Assembly: GCA_008080765.1 (NCBI GenBank)
Contig: SHMU01000016.1
Span: 1 to 35,995 of the forward strand
DNA from: Promethearchaeota archaeon
GTDB lineage: Archaea; Asgardarchaeota; Lokiarchaeia; Sigyniarchaeales; SOKP01
Direction: 5' to 3'
Length of the DNA stretch: 35,995 nucleotides
The translations under genes were made by a program, and so were the position numbers. Shown here in pieces: positions 27,487 to 34,756 of this stretch. Numbering within the stretch: position 1 is the stretch's first letter; each line of letters starts with the position of its first letter. Below the pieces are notes generated by a model that saw only the letters and a list, made by a program, of their open reading frames with translations, was not told where the DNA came from and did not search any database.

Positions 27487-27951
27487 TTATTTATATTTTT
27501 TCTCTAAGTTTCTTAATATTTCAGATAGTTTGGTTCTTAAGACTAATTCGCTTGCTCCGCCTAAAAGATTTAAAAAGTCACTGGTCAATTTGAAATTATG
27601 GATAAAAACCCCCACTTTAGATAAATTAGGACCAAGCGATTTTATTCGTAACCGTGCTTCTAATGCGTGTATATCCTTATTGTTACGTACATTTAAGTCA
27701 ATTAAATTGCCCTTATTAGGCTCTTCGCCCTTATCAATCATTACAAGATCACCCGACATCTCGATAGGAATTTTTATCAAATCAATCTCATCATAAATGT
27801 CGCTGTGAAACACGTTTGGAGCTGTAAAATTTACGACAATCTTTTTTACGGGACTAATCTCTTCCCATAATTCTGGTGTATACATTGCCTTTAAGAGCTC
27901 CTCTTTAGAACAAGCCACTTCAACAACTTTTGATATCATATCTGAAGGCAT
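27487..27951 (-). CDS. SRPBCC/START-like lipid-binding fold protein
   Basis: Protein of 154 aa with a helix-grip pattern: a first strand (ISKVVEVACSKEEL), 'MYTPELWEEISPVKKIVV', then a run of strands (VFHSDIYDEIDLIKIPIEMSGDLVMID, NLIDLNVRNNKDIHALEARLRIKSLG, SKVGVFIHNFKL) and a long C-terminal helix. This is the layout of polyketide-cyclase/START-like (SRPBCC) proteins, which bind hydrophobic ligands between the sheet and the last helix. The resemblance is at fold level and no ligand can be assigned. It is the first gene of the SRPBCC - longin - flavin reductase operon. Immediately upstream (27952-28244) lies a 293-nt gap that holds a C/D box sRNA candidate. Confidence 0.65.
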   Translation of the reverse strand: MPSDMISKVVEVACSKEELLKAMYTPELWEEISPVKKIVVNFTAPNVFHSDIYDEIDLIKIPIEMSGDLVMIDKGEEPNKGNLIDLNVRNNKDIHALEARLRIKSLGPNLSKVGVFIHNFKLTSDFLNLLGGASELVLRTKLSEILRNLEKKYK

Positions 27952-28135
27952 TTTTCATCAATTAAAGTTTTTTTTTAAGATATTTAATTTTTTATTCCTT
28001 TAGATTTTTTAGAATAACTTTTCAGCTCACTGACTAATTATCATTATAAGAAAAACGTTCATAAATCTACTTATAAAATAATAGTTTGACAATTTAAATA
28101 TTAATAAGTCAAAAATATATCTTTGGGTTACTTTA

Positions 28136-28203
28136 TGGCTCAGTCTTCCTCAATCTTAGATCATCAACTTCCTTATTTCATTATAATAGTATCATCATCG
28201 CCA
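28136..28203 (-). ncRNA. C/D box sRNA candidate
   Basis: Read on the minus strand, this 68-nt stretch has all elements of an archaeal C/D guide RNA. The 5' stem TGGC (28203-28200) precedes box C ATGATGA (28198-28192). A possible box C' TTGATGA lies at 28167-28161, box D CTGA at 28143-28140, and the closing stem GCCA at 28139-28136 pairs with the 5' TGGC. Seventeen nt lie between C' and D (28160-28144) and would hold the D guide, directing 2'-O-methylation five nt upstream of D. A D' box is less clear; ATGA at about 28181-28178 is possible. It lies in the otherwise empty 293-nt gap between two minus-strand genes. The target is not identified. Confidence 0.62.
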
Positions 28204-28244
28204 ATTTAGTTATGAATTATCTTCGTGCGAATGGAGCGTTTTCT

Positions 28245-28433
28245 CTATAATGATTTCTCTCTAAATAATTGACTCTCCTTAAGATCATTTATTTCGCCAC
28301 ACTTGGGACATTTCCACTCTCGCTCGTTAATTTTGACCTTCTCAATACATTCATCACATATTTTAGAATCACATAAACAATAATAAGTGTTAAGGAGGGC
28401 ACCAAGCTCTTTTTTGCAAACAAAACACGTCAT
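28245..28433 (-). CDS. RING-like/treble-clef eight-cysteine mini protein
   Basis: Protein of 62 aa. Eight Cys are spaced C3-x2-C6-x12-C19-x1-C21-x4-C26-x2-C29-x12-C42-x2-C45, followed by a charged tail. This is close to the cross-brace spacing of RING fingers (C-x2-C...C-x1-3-C/H-x2-3-C-x2-C...C-x2-C), in an all-Cys version as in CNOT4-type RINGs. The W-K-C-P-K-C-G ending fits either a RING or two separate zinc ribbons. It should bind two Zn ions. An E2-interacting role is possible because some Asgard archaea encode ubiquitin-like systems, but no E1, E2 or ubiquitin gene is nearby. It is divergent, with 88 nt between start codons, from the small membrane protein. Confidence 0.6.
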   Translation of the reverse strand: MTCFVCKKELGALLNTYYCLCDSKICDECIEKVKINEREWKCPKCGEINDLKESQLFREKSL

Positions 28434-28487
28434 TTTGCTAGGAAAATTAAATGTAAGTGAATAATTTTAATTGAATTAAATATAGTA

Positions 28488-28498
28488 TTTAATATAAA
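28488..28498 (+). promoter_or_regulatory. TATA box of the small membrane protein gene
   Basis: TTTAATATAAA is centred about 29 nt before ATG 28522, which would give a leaderless transcript. It argues against the GTG at 28501, which lies too close to the box. Confidence 0.45.
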
Positions 28499-28521
28499 TT
28501 GTGAGTGAAAAAGTTATTGTT

Positions 28522-28713
28522 ATGAAAAACGTTGCAAATAAGATAAGTTTATTGGCCCTTTTTGTTATTTATTTTATCTATAAAATGATTATGGCATTTT
28601 TGCAGGAAAATGAGATTGAATTGATCCTTTGGTCGTTATTTTTAGTAATATATAGTATTTCGCTCGTTATACTTTATTTTGTGTTAAAGAAATATGAAAA
28701 GACTACTACTTAA
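28522..28713 (+). CDS. small two-helix membrane protein
   Basis: Protein of 63 aa with two membrane helices, 'ISLLALFVIYFIYKMIMAFL' and 'LILWSLFLVIYSISLVILYFVL', separated by a short acidic turn (QENEIE) and ending in a basic tail (KKYEKTTT). By the positive-inside rule both ends are probably cytosolic. The frame also has an in-frame GTG at 28501. I prefer ATG 28522 because of the TATA box at 28488-28498. I recognise no family. It is divergent from the RING-like gene and just upstream of the carbamoyltransferase gene. Confidence 0.55.
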   Translation: MKNVANKISLLALFVIYFIYKMIMAFLQENEIELILWSLFLVIYSISLVILYFVLKKYEKTTT

Positions 28714-28760
28714 TTCTTTCCATTTTGAAAGATTTCTATTCTATTAATCTAAGAAAATAA

Positions 28761-28768
28761 TATATAAT
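28761..28768 (+). promoter_or_regulatory. TATA box of the ornithine carbamoyltransferase gene
   Basis: TATATAAT sits 20-27 nt before ATG 28788, the distance expected for a leaderless archaeal transcript. It therefore favours the ATG over the GTG at 28779. Confidence 0.5.
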
Positions 28769-28787
28769 TTGATTATAGGTGTCGATT

Positions 28788-29690
28788 ATGAAAGATCTGT
28801 TAACCCTCATGGATTTGAGCAAAACGCAAATAAAGAAATTGGTTGATTTCGCAGAAATTATAAAAAAAAATCCACAAAAGTATTCGTCCTCTCTTAAGAA
28901 TAAAACCATTGCCTTATTATTCCAGAAAACATCTACTCGTACGCGAATATCCTTTGAGGGCGGTATAAATCAGATGGGTGGGGGTTCTATCTATTTAAAT
29001 TGGATTACCACTAATCTTCATTTGGGATCCTTACCAGATGAGATGAAATGCATCTCTCTCTATGTTGATCTAATTGTTGCACGGGTATTCGAGCATACCA
29101 TTCTTGAAATTATGAGCAAGGCATCAAAAGTGCCCGTTGTGAATGGCCTTTCAGATAAATTCCATCCTTGTCAAATTCTTGCGGATCTACTCACTATTAA
29201 AGAGAAGTTTGGAACTTTTAATAAAGTAAATACGTCCTGGGTAGGGGATGGTAATAATGTATGTAATTCTTTTATACTGGGGTGTGCTATATTAAATATT
29301 CCCATTACTGTCGCAACCCCCCCGGGATATGAACCCCATGAAGAGGTCATCAATTGGATTCATTCCAATAATAAGCAAGATCTCTTGACTCTCACAAATG
29401 ACCCCAAAAAGGCTGTAAGGGAGGCAAATGTAATATATACTGATACATTTGTTTCCATGGGACAAGAAGATGAGAAAGAGAAACGATTGGATGTATTTAA
29501 ACCATATCAAATAAATAAAAAGCTCTTAAGTTATACCCAAAAAGCTCCTTTTATTATGCATTGTCTCCCTGCTCATCGAGGTGTAGAAATTACTGATGAA
29601 GTGTTAGATTCAGATCAATCAATTGTATTTCAACAAGCTGAAAATAGGTTACACCTGCAGAAAGCACTTATGATTAGTCTACTAAAATAA
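28788..29690 (+). CDS. argF: ornithine carbamoyltransferase
   Basis: Cytosolic enzyme (300 aa) joining carbamoyl phosphate and ornithine to citrulline in arginine synthesis. The carbamoyl-phosphate loop STRTR is at 49-53. Other landmarks are 'HPCQILADLLTI', 'WVGDGNNVCNSFI', the ornithine-specific SMG loop 'TDTFVSMGQEDEKEKR', and 'HCLPAHRGVEIT' with the Cys-Leu-Pro of OTC. These separate it from aspartate and other carbamoyltransferases. The usual 'RxxxHxxI' is present but divergent (RVFEHTILEI). The frame extends to GTG 28779, but ATG 28788 fits the TATA box and family length better. No other arg gene is in the window. A catabolic direction (arginine deiminase pathway) cannot be excluded. Confidence 0.93.
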   Translation: MKDLLTLMDLSKTQIKKLVDFAEIIKKNPQKYSSSLKNKTIALLFQKTSTRTRISFEGGINQMGGGSIYLNWITTNLHLGSLPDEMKCISLYVDLIVARVFEHTILEIMSKASKVPVVNGLSDKFHPCQILADLLTIKEKFGTFNKVNTSWVGDGNNVCNSFILGCAILNIPITVATPPGYEPHEEVINWIHSNNKQDLLTLTNDPKKAVREANVIYTDTFVSMGQEDEKEKRLDVFKPYQINKKLLSYTQKAPFIMHCLPAHRGVEITDEVLDSDQSIVFQQAENRLHLQKALMISLLK

Positions 29691-29698
29691 TGCTAATC

Positions 29699-30052
29699 CT
29701 ATTTATTCTTCCTAAGAAAGTCCGGAATAATGTCTTTAAGTCCTAAAGATTTTAAAATAGTCTCTCGGATATCCATTTGGAGCTTAAAATCAGAGACTTT
29801 TTGTAAAGCCTTTTCTAGCGATTTAGAAAACGTGATACTCATGTTATTAATAGTTTCTGAAGTCAGATTTAAAGAATTTCTAATAGTTTCATTCGTTTCT
29901 TCTAATGTATCGGAGATTTTGTCCATGGAGGTTGTTAAATGGAGACTTACGGTGTCCACCTGACTTGAAAGCTTCTCCAATTGCTCTCGTACCGCTTTCA
30001 TTTCATTATTCAGATCTGTAAGTTCTTTTTTAAGACTTCTAATACCTAACAT
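29699..30052 (-). CDS. coiled-coil protein
   Basis: Protein of 117 aa, almost entirely a long amphipathic helix with heptad-like Leu/Ile/Val from residue 5 to about 95 (LKKELTDLNNEMKAVREQLEK, then LTTSMDKISDTLEETNETI). It ends in a short segment 'LGLKDIIPDFLRKNK'. No membrane helix or Cys is present. The pattern resembles generic dimeric or trimeric coiled coils such as the DUF948-like or methyl-accepting-type helices, and no specific family can be given. It is convergent with the carbamoyltransferase gene (8 nt between stops). An 8-bp inverted repeat (30069-30076 and 30089-30096) lies just before its ATG and may be an operator. Confidence 0.7.
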   Translation of the reverse strand: MLGIRSLKKELTDLNNEMKAVREQLEKLSSQVDTVSLHLTTSMDKISDTLEETNETIRNSLNLTSETINNMSITFSKSLEKALQKVSDFKLQMDIRETILKSLGLKDIIPDFLRKNK

Positions 30053-30068
30053 TTTTGTAGTCTCTATG

Positions 30069-30096
30069 TTATTTCATGGGTTTTTTCTTGAAATAA
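30069..30096. promoter_or_regulatory. 8-bp inverted repeat before the coiled-coil gene
   Basis: TTATTTCA (30069-30076) and TGAAATAA (30089-30096) are perfect inverted repeats with a 12-nt spacer, 17 nt upstream of the ATG at 30052. An operator or a leader hairpin is possible. Confidence 0.25.
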
Positions 30097-30203
30097 AAAA
30101 AATCCTTAAATGTAGTAAACCAAATTAATCAGAAATAACATTTTTTCAAAATTAAATTTTACTGCTTGTGGAAAGTAAGACAAGAGAGAAAAATAAAAGA
30201 GTT

Positions 30204-30602
30204 TTAATGGTGATGTGGATGCTCATCATCTGCGTCTGTGTGAATCTTTTCTACTCCAAAACCTTTTCCTCCTCCGGGACTGCACAGACTTTCTCCTCCT
30301 TTCAGCGTTCCGTCAATGACTTTTTTAATAACCTCATTTATCGAACCTTGTACACCCATTATGACATCTATTCCATATTGTTTAAAAAATTGTACGGCTC
30401 GCATACCCATTCCACCAGCTATCATACACGAAGCGTTATTTTTATTAACAAATTCGGGGATACTTCCTACAGTGTGCCCAGGATTTGATAATACTTCCTT
30501 TTCAATCACTTCATTATTTTCTATGGTGACAAATGTAAATTGTGGTGCTCGACCAAAATGAGCACATACTTGACCATTATCTGTAGCTATCGCAATTTTC
30601 AT
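30204..30602 (-). CDS. NifX/NafY-like dinitrogenase iron-molybdenum cofactor family protein
   Basis: Protein of 132 aa with the small RNase H-like fold of the NifX/NifY/MTH1175 family. It shows 'MKIAIATDNGQVCAHFGRAPQFTF', 'IPEFVNKNNASCMIAGGMGMRAVQFFKQYGIDVIMG', 'VQGSINEVIKKVIDGTLKGG', and a His-rich end (HPHHH) that may bind metal. Family members outside nitrogen fixation are thought to carry Fe-S or Fe-Mo-type clusters; no nif gene is nearby. The frame includes a GTG three codons upstream (30611), but ATG 30602 is preceded by an AAAGGTT Shine-Dalgarno-like stretch at a fitting distance. Confidence 0.88.
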   Translation of the reverse strand: MKIAIATDNGQVCAHFGRAPQFTFVTIENNEVIEKEVLSNPGHTVGSIPEFVNKNNASCMIAGGMGMRAVQFFKQYGIDVIMGVQGSINEVIKKVIDGTLKGGESLCSPGGGKGFGVEKIHTDADDEHPHHH

Positions 30603-30721
30603 AATTATCACAACCTTTCTATTCTGTTATATTAAAGAATTGTTGATTAAATAAAAGCTTTCTGAATATCTATTCATAATTACAAAAAAAAATCAAATAT
30701 TATTAATTATTTTCCAATGAA

Positions 30722-31124
30722 ATGAAAGTCTTAGGAAAACTATGTTTTTGGTTGGTTTTGCTCAATTCCTTAATAATTATTGGAGAAGCACTTGCTTTGC
30801 TTATTGGAATGAATATACCAAAAAAAAAGCTTCAATTGGCTTACTCTAAAAAAAGATGTATTTCTAATCTCTGATATTGTAGTGGCATCATTATTATCAT
30901 CGTACTTTTTCTTACAAAAGATGAGGGAAAAACAAATTTTATATGTAATAATCGTTTTGCTTATTTTGTTAATTTTTTCGCATTTCTATCGAGAGGTTGA
31001 ATTCTTTACTGCGGTGGGAGATAAATTCTATGGAAATATCCCTTTATTCACCTTTAATACTATTAAATTGTTCTTATCTATGTTCTGTGTAATATTAGTT
31101 TGTTATTTAAGTATTATAGAATAA
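30722..31124 (+). pseudogene. four-helix membrane protein, frame broken at a run of nine A
   Basis: From ATG 30722 one frame gives a helix 'CFWLVLLNSLIIIGEALALLIGM' and then NIPKK. At the homopolymer 30820-30828 (nine A) the frame changes. The continuation is in the next frame (SFNWLTLKKDVFLISDIVVASLLSSYF), with more helices (ILYVIIVLLILLIFSHFY and IKLFLSMFCVILVCYLSII). With eight A the gene would encode one protein of 133 aa with four helices; with nine it stops after 49 codons. The second part alone could start only at GTG 30882. I know no family for it. It may be a real lesion, an indel in the assembly, or slippage at the A run. Confidence 0.6.
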
Positions 31125-31172
31125 GGTAAGAAAAAGATGTAAATTAATTGGTTATTAAGTTCAAACTAGTAG

Positions 31173-32555
31173 TTAAGCTAGTTTATTGTTTTTCGGACCT
31201 TCTCCCACTTTGCGATAGATAAATCCTCTTTGTTCTACTTCACTTTTTTTAAAAATATTTCTCCCATCAATAATTATAGGTGTTCTCATTTTGTTTTTCA
31301 AATCATCCAAATCTATATCATAATACTGATGGTGGTTTGTGGCAAATAAAAGAGCATCTGAATTTTCTATTGCTTTTTCCAGATCATCGGTTAATTCTGT
31401 ATGATCATAATCTCTTTTCTTTACGTATGGATCATGAGCTATATAAACAATATTGTGGGAATGATAGCGTTTCATTAATGTGTCTATAATACTTTGAGCA
31501 GGAGTATTTCTAGTGTCATCTGTATTTGCTTTATAGGATACTCCCATTAAAGTAATCTTTATATTATCTACTAATTTTCTAGCCTCTCTTAATGCATCTT
31601 CCATTAAACTTACCATATGAACCGGCATAAAATCGTTAAGTTCTCTACTATAAGGAACAAGTTTAATATAGGACTTGAAATCCTTTTGGGAATAGGCATC
31701 ATGGCCGTAAAGGAGCAAATAAGGATCCTTTGTTAAGCAATGACCTCCAACACCTGAACCAGGATAGTGCATCATTCTATCATGCCGATAATTAATCAAT
31801 TCAATAATTTCGAATATATTACGGTTAAAATCCTCACATAGAAGCGCCATTTCGTTTGAAAAAGCAATGTTGACATCTCGGTAAGAGTTTTCTATACATT
31901 TAGTTAATTCTGCCGTCAGAGTGTCGGTGACTTGCAGTTCTTTTTTTACAACTTTTCCATAGAGATATTTTACCCTTTTGTTAGCTTCAGAACATCCTCC
32001 GCCAATAACGCGCGGAAAATCCGTGATATATTCCAATAATTTTCCAGGCATTACTCTTTCAAAAGAAAAAGCTAAATAGAAGTCTTCCCCTCGCGTTAAT
32101 CCACTCTCTTTTTCTAAAATTGGGCTAACAATATTATCCGTCGTACCTGGAGCTACCGTAGATTCAATAATTATTGTTACCTCTTTTTTCATATGTTTCG
32201 CAGTTTTTTTTGATACTTCAATTAACGATTCATAACGAGGAACTTTACTATGTAAATCTACAGGTGTCTGTACATCAATAAGCACATAATCTGCCTCATT
32301 CACTACCTCATAATCATCAGTAACTTTAAATTTATTATTTTCTACAACGCGTTTGATTAATTCATCGAGTCCCGGCTCATCTCCCTTAAAAGGATTTTTT
32401 CCAGAATTTAACCAATCAATTTTCCATCCACTTCTCTGAGATCTTCTCTGAATTCCTGTGACATAAAAATTTGGTACATCCGCAAGAAGTGCAGCCATCG
32501 GAATGCCAACATAACCCATTCCAATAACAACAATTCTTTTTATTGCTTCATTCAT
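31173..32555 (-). CDS. wecC: nucleotide-sugar dehydrogenase (UDP-ManNAc/UDP-Glc dehydrogenase family)
   Basis: Four-electron NAD-dependent dehydrogenase (460 aa) that oxidises the C6 of a UDP-sugar to a uronic acid for glycan synthesis. The Rossmann motif GMGYVGIPMA is at 12-21, and 'STVAPGTT' at 132-139 follows. The catalytic region shows the Lys219-x3-Asn223 pair (ELTKCIENSYRDVNIAF) and nucleophile Cys273 in PGSGVGGHCLTKDP. The C-terminal domain has 'LMGVSYKANTDDTRNTP' and 'AHDPYV'. The order and the 'GVGGHCLTKDPY' form match the UDP-N-acetyl-mannosamine dehydrogenase subgroup, but the substrate is an inference. It is likely used for S-layer or surface glycosylation. It stands alone, 149 nt from the radical SAM gene. 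Confidence 0.88.
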   Translation of the reverse strand: MNEAIKRIVVIGMGYVGIPMAALLADVPNFYVTGIQRRSQRSGWKIDWLNSGKNPFKGDEPGLDELIKRVVENNKFKVTDDYEVVNEADYVLIDVQTPVDLHSKVPRYESLIEVSKKTAKHMKKEVTIIIESTVAPGTTDNIVSPILEKESGLTRGEDFYLAFSFERVMPGKLLEYITDFPRVIGGGCSEANKRVKYLYGKVVKKELQVTDTLTAELTKCIENSYRDVNIAFSNEMALLCEDFNRNIFEIIELINYRHDRMMHYPGSGVGGHCLTKDPYLLLYGHDAYSQKDFKSYIKLVPYSRELNDFMPVHMVSLMEDALREARKLVDNIKITLMGVSYKANTDDTRNTPAQSIIDTLMKRYHSHNIVYIAHDPYVKKRDYDHTELTDDLEKAIENSDALLFATNHHQYYDIDLDDLKNKMRTPIIIDGRNIFKKSEVEQRGFIYRKVGEGPKNNKLA

Positions 32556-32704
32556 ATAATCTTATCTCTTATTTTCTCTATTTGTTTCACATAAAATTTT
32601 TAGACTATCAATACAAATTAGTAAAAAGAATTTCTTAAAAGATTAAAATTTTATTTGAATTGTTCTTATCTGAAATTTTAGAAATCTCAAAATAGTATCA
32701 ATTC

Positions 32705-33838
32705 TTATCTTAGAAGAAATGCATTTCCCAAATGTACTTCTTTTAAATACTTTTTGGCAATCTCTAATGATCTTCTTGCTTGTTTTTGAGGAGTGATTCC
32801 CAAATCTCTCATTTTGTAGGCGCCATGAAAAACTAAAAGACTATAGGGTATGAGAGGGTTTATTTCAGCAATAAATTTAGCTATAAGGTTCACTTCTTCT
32901 TCATTTGTGTATCCCGGAACCATCAAAGTACAGCCGCTTATTTCAGGCATTCCTTCACCCCGTGTTCCAAAGTATTTTTCTGCTAAAAATTTGAAATTAG
33001 TAAGAGTTTGCTTATTACTCACTCCGCATAGGGCATAATTAAGTTTTTCATGAAAATTTTTTAAATCGAACTTAATATTGCCGCCCGTTTTTAGGGCTAT
33101 TTCCATGCATTTCTCTACCAACTCTCTATTTCCGGTTCCGTTCCATTCCCAACATATACGGAATTTTCTATTTGGTTGGTTTTTTATTTTTGAAAGTATT
33201 AATTTAGAGAGATGGATGGTAGATGGTAGCTGGCATTCGGGTGTACCTCCAAAATAACAGATACATGTGATGGTGTCATCTTGAGCAATTTGATTTGCGA
33301 TATCTTCTATGTTTACCATATTTCTTTTTGAAATAATTTTATGGGAGGCATTTTGACAGAATAGACAATCAAACGAGCATCCATATAAGAATGCCGCATA
33401 GCTATGGGTGCCATATTCCGGACCATGATAATTTGAATAGTGAGGAAATCCTCGTTCCGTACCTGCGGGACAAAACCATGCATTACAACAATTGGTAGGA
33501 TTGCCATCAAGGTATCCATGAAGATATGCTTCTGTTTTATTTGGAAAGGGAAGATTTCCGTTCTGATCTTTTTGGGGATTCCGTAGACCGCAATAACTGA
33601 TATCTTGTGCGGATAATTTACATTCATTTATGCATAGATTGCATTGAACCACTAATTCTGATTCTGAGCATTCAGGAGTTATGAAGGGTAAATCTATTTC
33701 TTCTCGTACCAGTTTATGTACTGCCATAATATGATCCTTTACTCTGTCCCACTCTTCAGTAAGTATGCAATTCCTGCAAATTTTAAGAGTTTCCGATATA
33801 ATTTTATTTTCCAAACCACAAAATTTACATTTGCCCAT
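32705..33838 (-). CDS. radical SAM enzyme (PflA/AmrS-like) with N-terminal zinc ribbon
   Basis: Iron-sulfur radical SAM protein (377 aa). Its N-terminus has a four-Cys zinc-ribbon pattern (C4, C7, C21, C24). A C-x2-C-x3-C...C-x2-R segment follows (Cys66, 69, 73, 83), like the start of AmrS proteins of the AmmeMemoRadiSam group. The cluster motif is C154-x3-C158-x2-C161 in 'YGCSFDCLFCQN'. Later barrel motifs include 'CYFGGTPECQL', 'WEWNGTGN' and 'FDLKNF'. The substrate is unknown. Its ATG follows the methyltransferase stop with no gap, and the Shine-Dalgarno (33846-33851) lies inside that gene, so translation is coupled. No AMMECR1 or Memo partner is in the window. Confidence 0.88.
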   Translation of the reverse strand: MGKCKFCGLENKIISETLKICRNCILTEEWDRVKDHIMAVHKLVREEIDLPFITPECSESELVVQCNLCINECKLSAQDISYCGLRNPQKDQNGNLPFPNKTEAYLHGYLDGNPTNCCNAWFCPAGTERGFPHYSNYHGPEYGTHSYAAFLYGCSFDCLFCQNASHKIISKRNMVNIEDIANQIAQDDTITCICYFGGTPECQLPSTIHLSKLILSKIKNQPNRKFRICWEWNGTGNRELVEKCMEIALKTGGNIKFDLKNFHEKLNYALCGVSNKQTLTNFKFLAEKYFGTRGEGMPEISGCTLMVPGYTNEEEVNLIAKFIAEINPLIPYSLLVFHGAYKMRDLGITPQKQARRSLEIAKKYLKEVHLGNAFLLR

Positions 33839-34492
33839 TTATTTAACCTCCTTCTTCAATAATAAGAAGGTCTGCCCTCCGGTTTGATCTGGGTTATCCT
33901 TAATATAAAAACCATTAAAATTATTACTAATAAATGAAGAAACAAATAGATGCAATTCTTTTTCATTATGGGGATAAAATTCTATAACCATTCTTCCTTT
34001 TTCCTTTAAAATGCAAGAGAGGGTACGCGCCGTATCGTTTAATACTCTTTTTATGCTTTTTATTTCCGATTTATTGTGTATTATGAAATTATAGGCAGAA
34101 ATAGAAAGAATAAAATCAAATATTTGAGGTTTAAAAGGTAGCATTGAAATACTTGCTAGGAGTAATTCTTCTAAAGACTTTTCATACCGACAAACTTTTT
34201 TCTGATAAGCCCTCTCTAACATATCCATGAGGATATCAATTGCAACTACATTAAAACCTAAATTAAAAAGAACTTCCGTGGAGAATCCTGTTCCACAGCC
34301 CATATCTAATATAAGATAGTTGGAATAATCCATTAATTCGTAATTACCTAAGGTAGGATCAAAGAGATATTCTACACATTTTAAAGTCGTGTTTTTTTGA
34401 TTCCTCTCCATCCATGCTAAATTATCGTATTCGACGGCTTTTTCTCCGAGATAATCTCTTGGAAAGTATGGAAGGGAGTGTTTTCGAGTCAT
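33839..34492 (-). CDS. Bud23-like class I SAM-dependent methyltransferase
   Basis: Methyltransferase of 217 aa. SAM-binding motif I is 'LILDMGCGTGFSTEVLF' (about 60-76), motif II 'VVAIDILMDML', and motif IV 'FDFILSISAYNFI'. The last of these, the 'VIEFYPHNEKEL' strand and the end 'GFYIKDNPDQTGGQTFLLLKK' match eukaryotic Bud23/WBSCR22 ('FDaaISISA..W', 'aQFYP.n..q', 'GglvvDdP.s...kkyyLvL'). Bud23 makes N7-methylguanosine in the small-subunit rRNA with Trm112 as partner. Residue-level support is by memory of the family, so an rRNA or other tRNA/rRNA methylase of the same clade is possible. It overlaps no gene and ends exactly where the radical SAM gene begins. Confidence 0.75.
   Translation of the reverse strand: MTRKHSLPYFPRDYLGEKAVEYDNLAWMERNQKNTTLKCVEYLFDPTLGNYELMDYSNYLILDMGCGTGFSTEVLFNLGFNVVAIDILMDMLERAYQKKVCRYEKSLEELLLASISMLPFKPQIFDFILSISAYNFIIHNKSEIKSIKRVLNDTARTLSCILKEKGRMVIEFYPHNEKELHLFVSSFISNNFNGFYIKDNPDQTGGQTFLLLKKEVK
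33846..33851 (-). promoter_or_regulatory. Shine-Dalgarno of the radical SAM gene inside the methyltransferase gene
   Basis: On the minus strand these bases read GGAGGT and end 7 nt before the ATG at 33838, inside the last codons of the methyltransferase gene. It indicates re-initiation or coupling in one operon. Confidence 0.7.
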
Positions 34493-34639
34493 AAGGAGTT
34501 ATTTCTCATTTGTTTACTCATATTAATTTTTAAATAAAATTATTTAAAAGCTTTTATTTCTATATAACTATACATATTCTCAACCAAATGAATTTTTATA
34601 GTATATAGTATATAAAAAAGAATTTTTATTGGTGTCCTA

Positions 34640-34756
34640 GTGATAAGAACGAAAATTATGAAAAAAACAAAGGTATATAAATTTGAATTGGTTAACCTTC
34701 ACACGTATTACCTTTTATATAAATATTCACTAGAAGAGACGATTATTAGAAGATGA
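34640..34756 (+). CDS. possible small leader ORF ahead of the receiver gene
   Basis: A 38-codon frame (GTG 34640, or ATG 34658 for 32 codons) encodes a basic peptide (MKKTKVYKFELVNLHTYYLLYKYS then LEETIIRR). Its TGA overlaps the ATG of the receiver gene in the sequence ATGA at 34753-34756, a typical coupling overlap. A TATA-like stretch (34609-34618) lies about 26 nt upstream of the GTG. The peptide matches nothing I know and a second TATA-like box lies inside it, so it may be chance. Confidence 0.25.
   Translation: MIRTKIMKKTKVYKFELVNLHTYYLLYKYSLEETIIRR
34714..34723 (+). promoter_or_regulatory. TATA box of the receiver gene
   Basis: TTTATATAAA is centred about 35 nt before ATG 34753 and 44 nt before ATG 34762, giving a leader of roughly 9 or 18 nt. 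It is the best-formed TATA box of the right end of the window. Confidence 0.45.
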
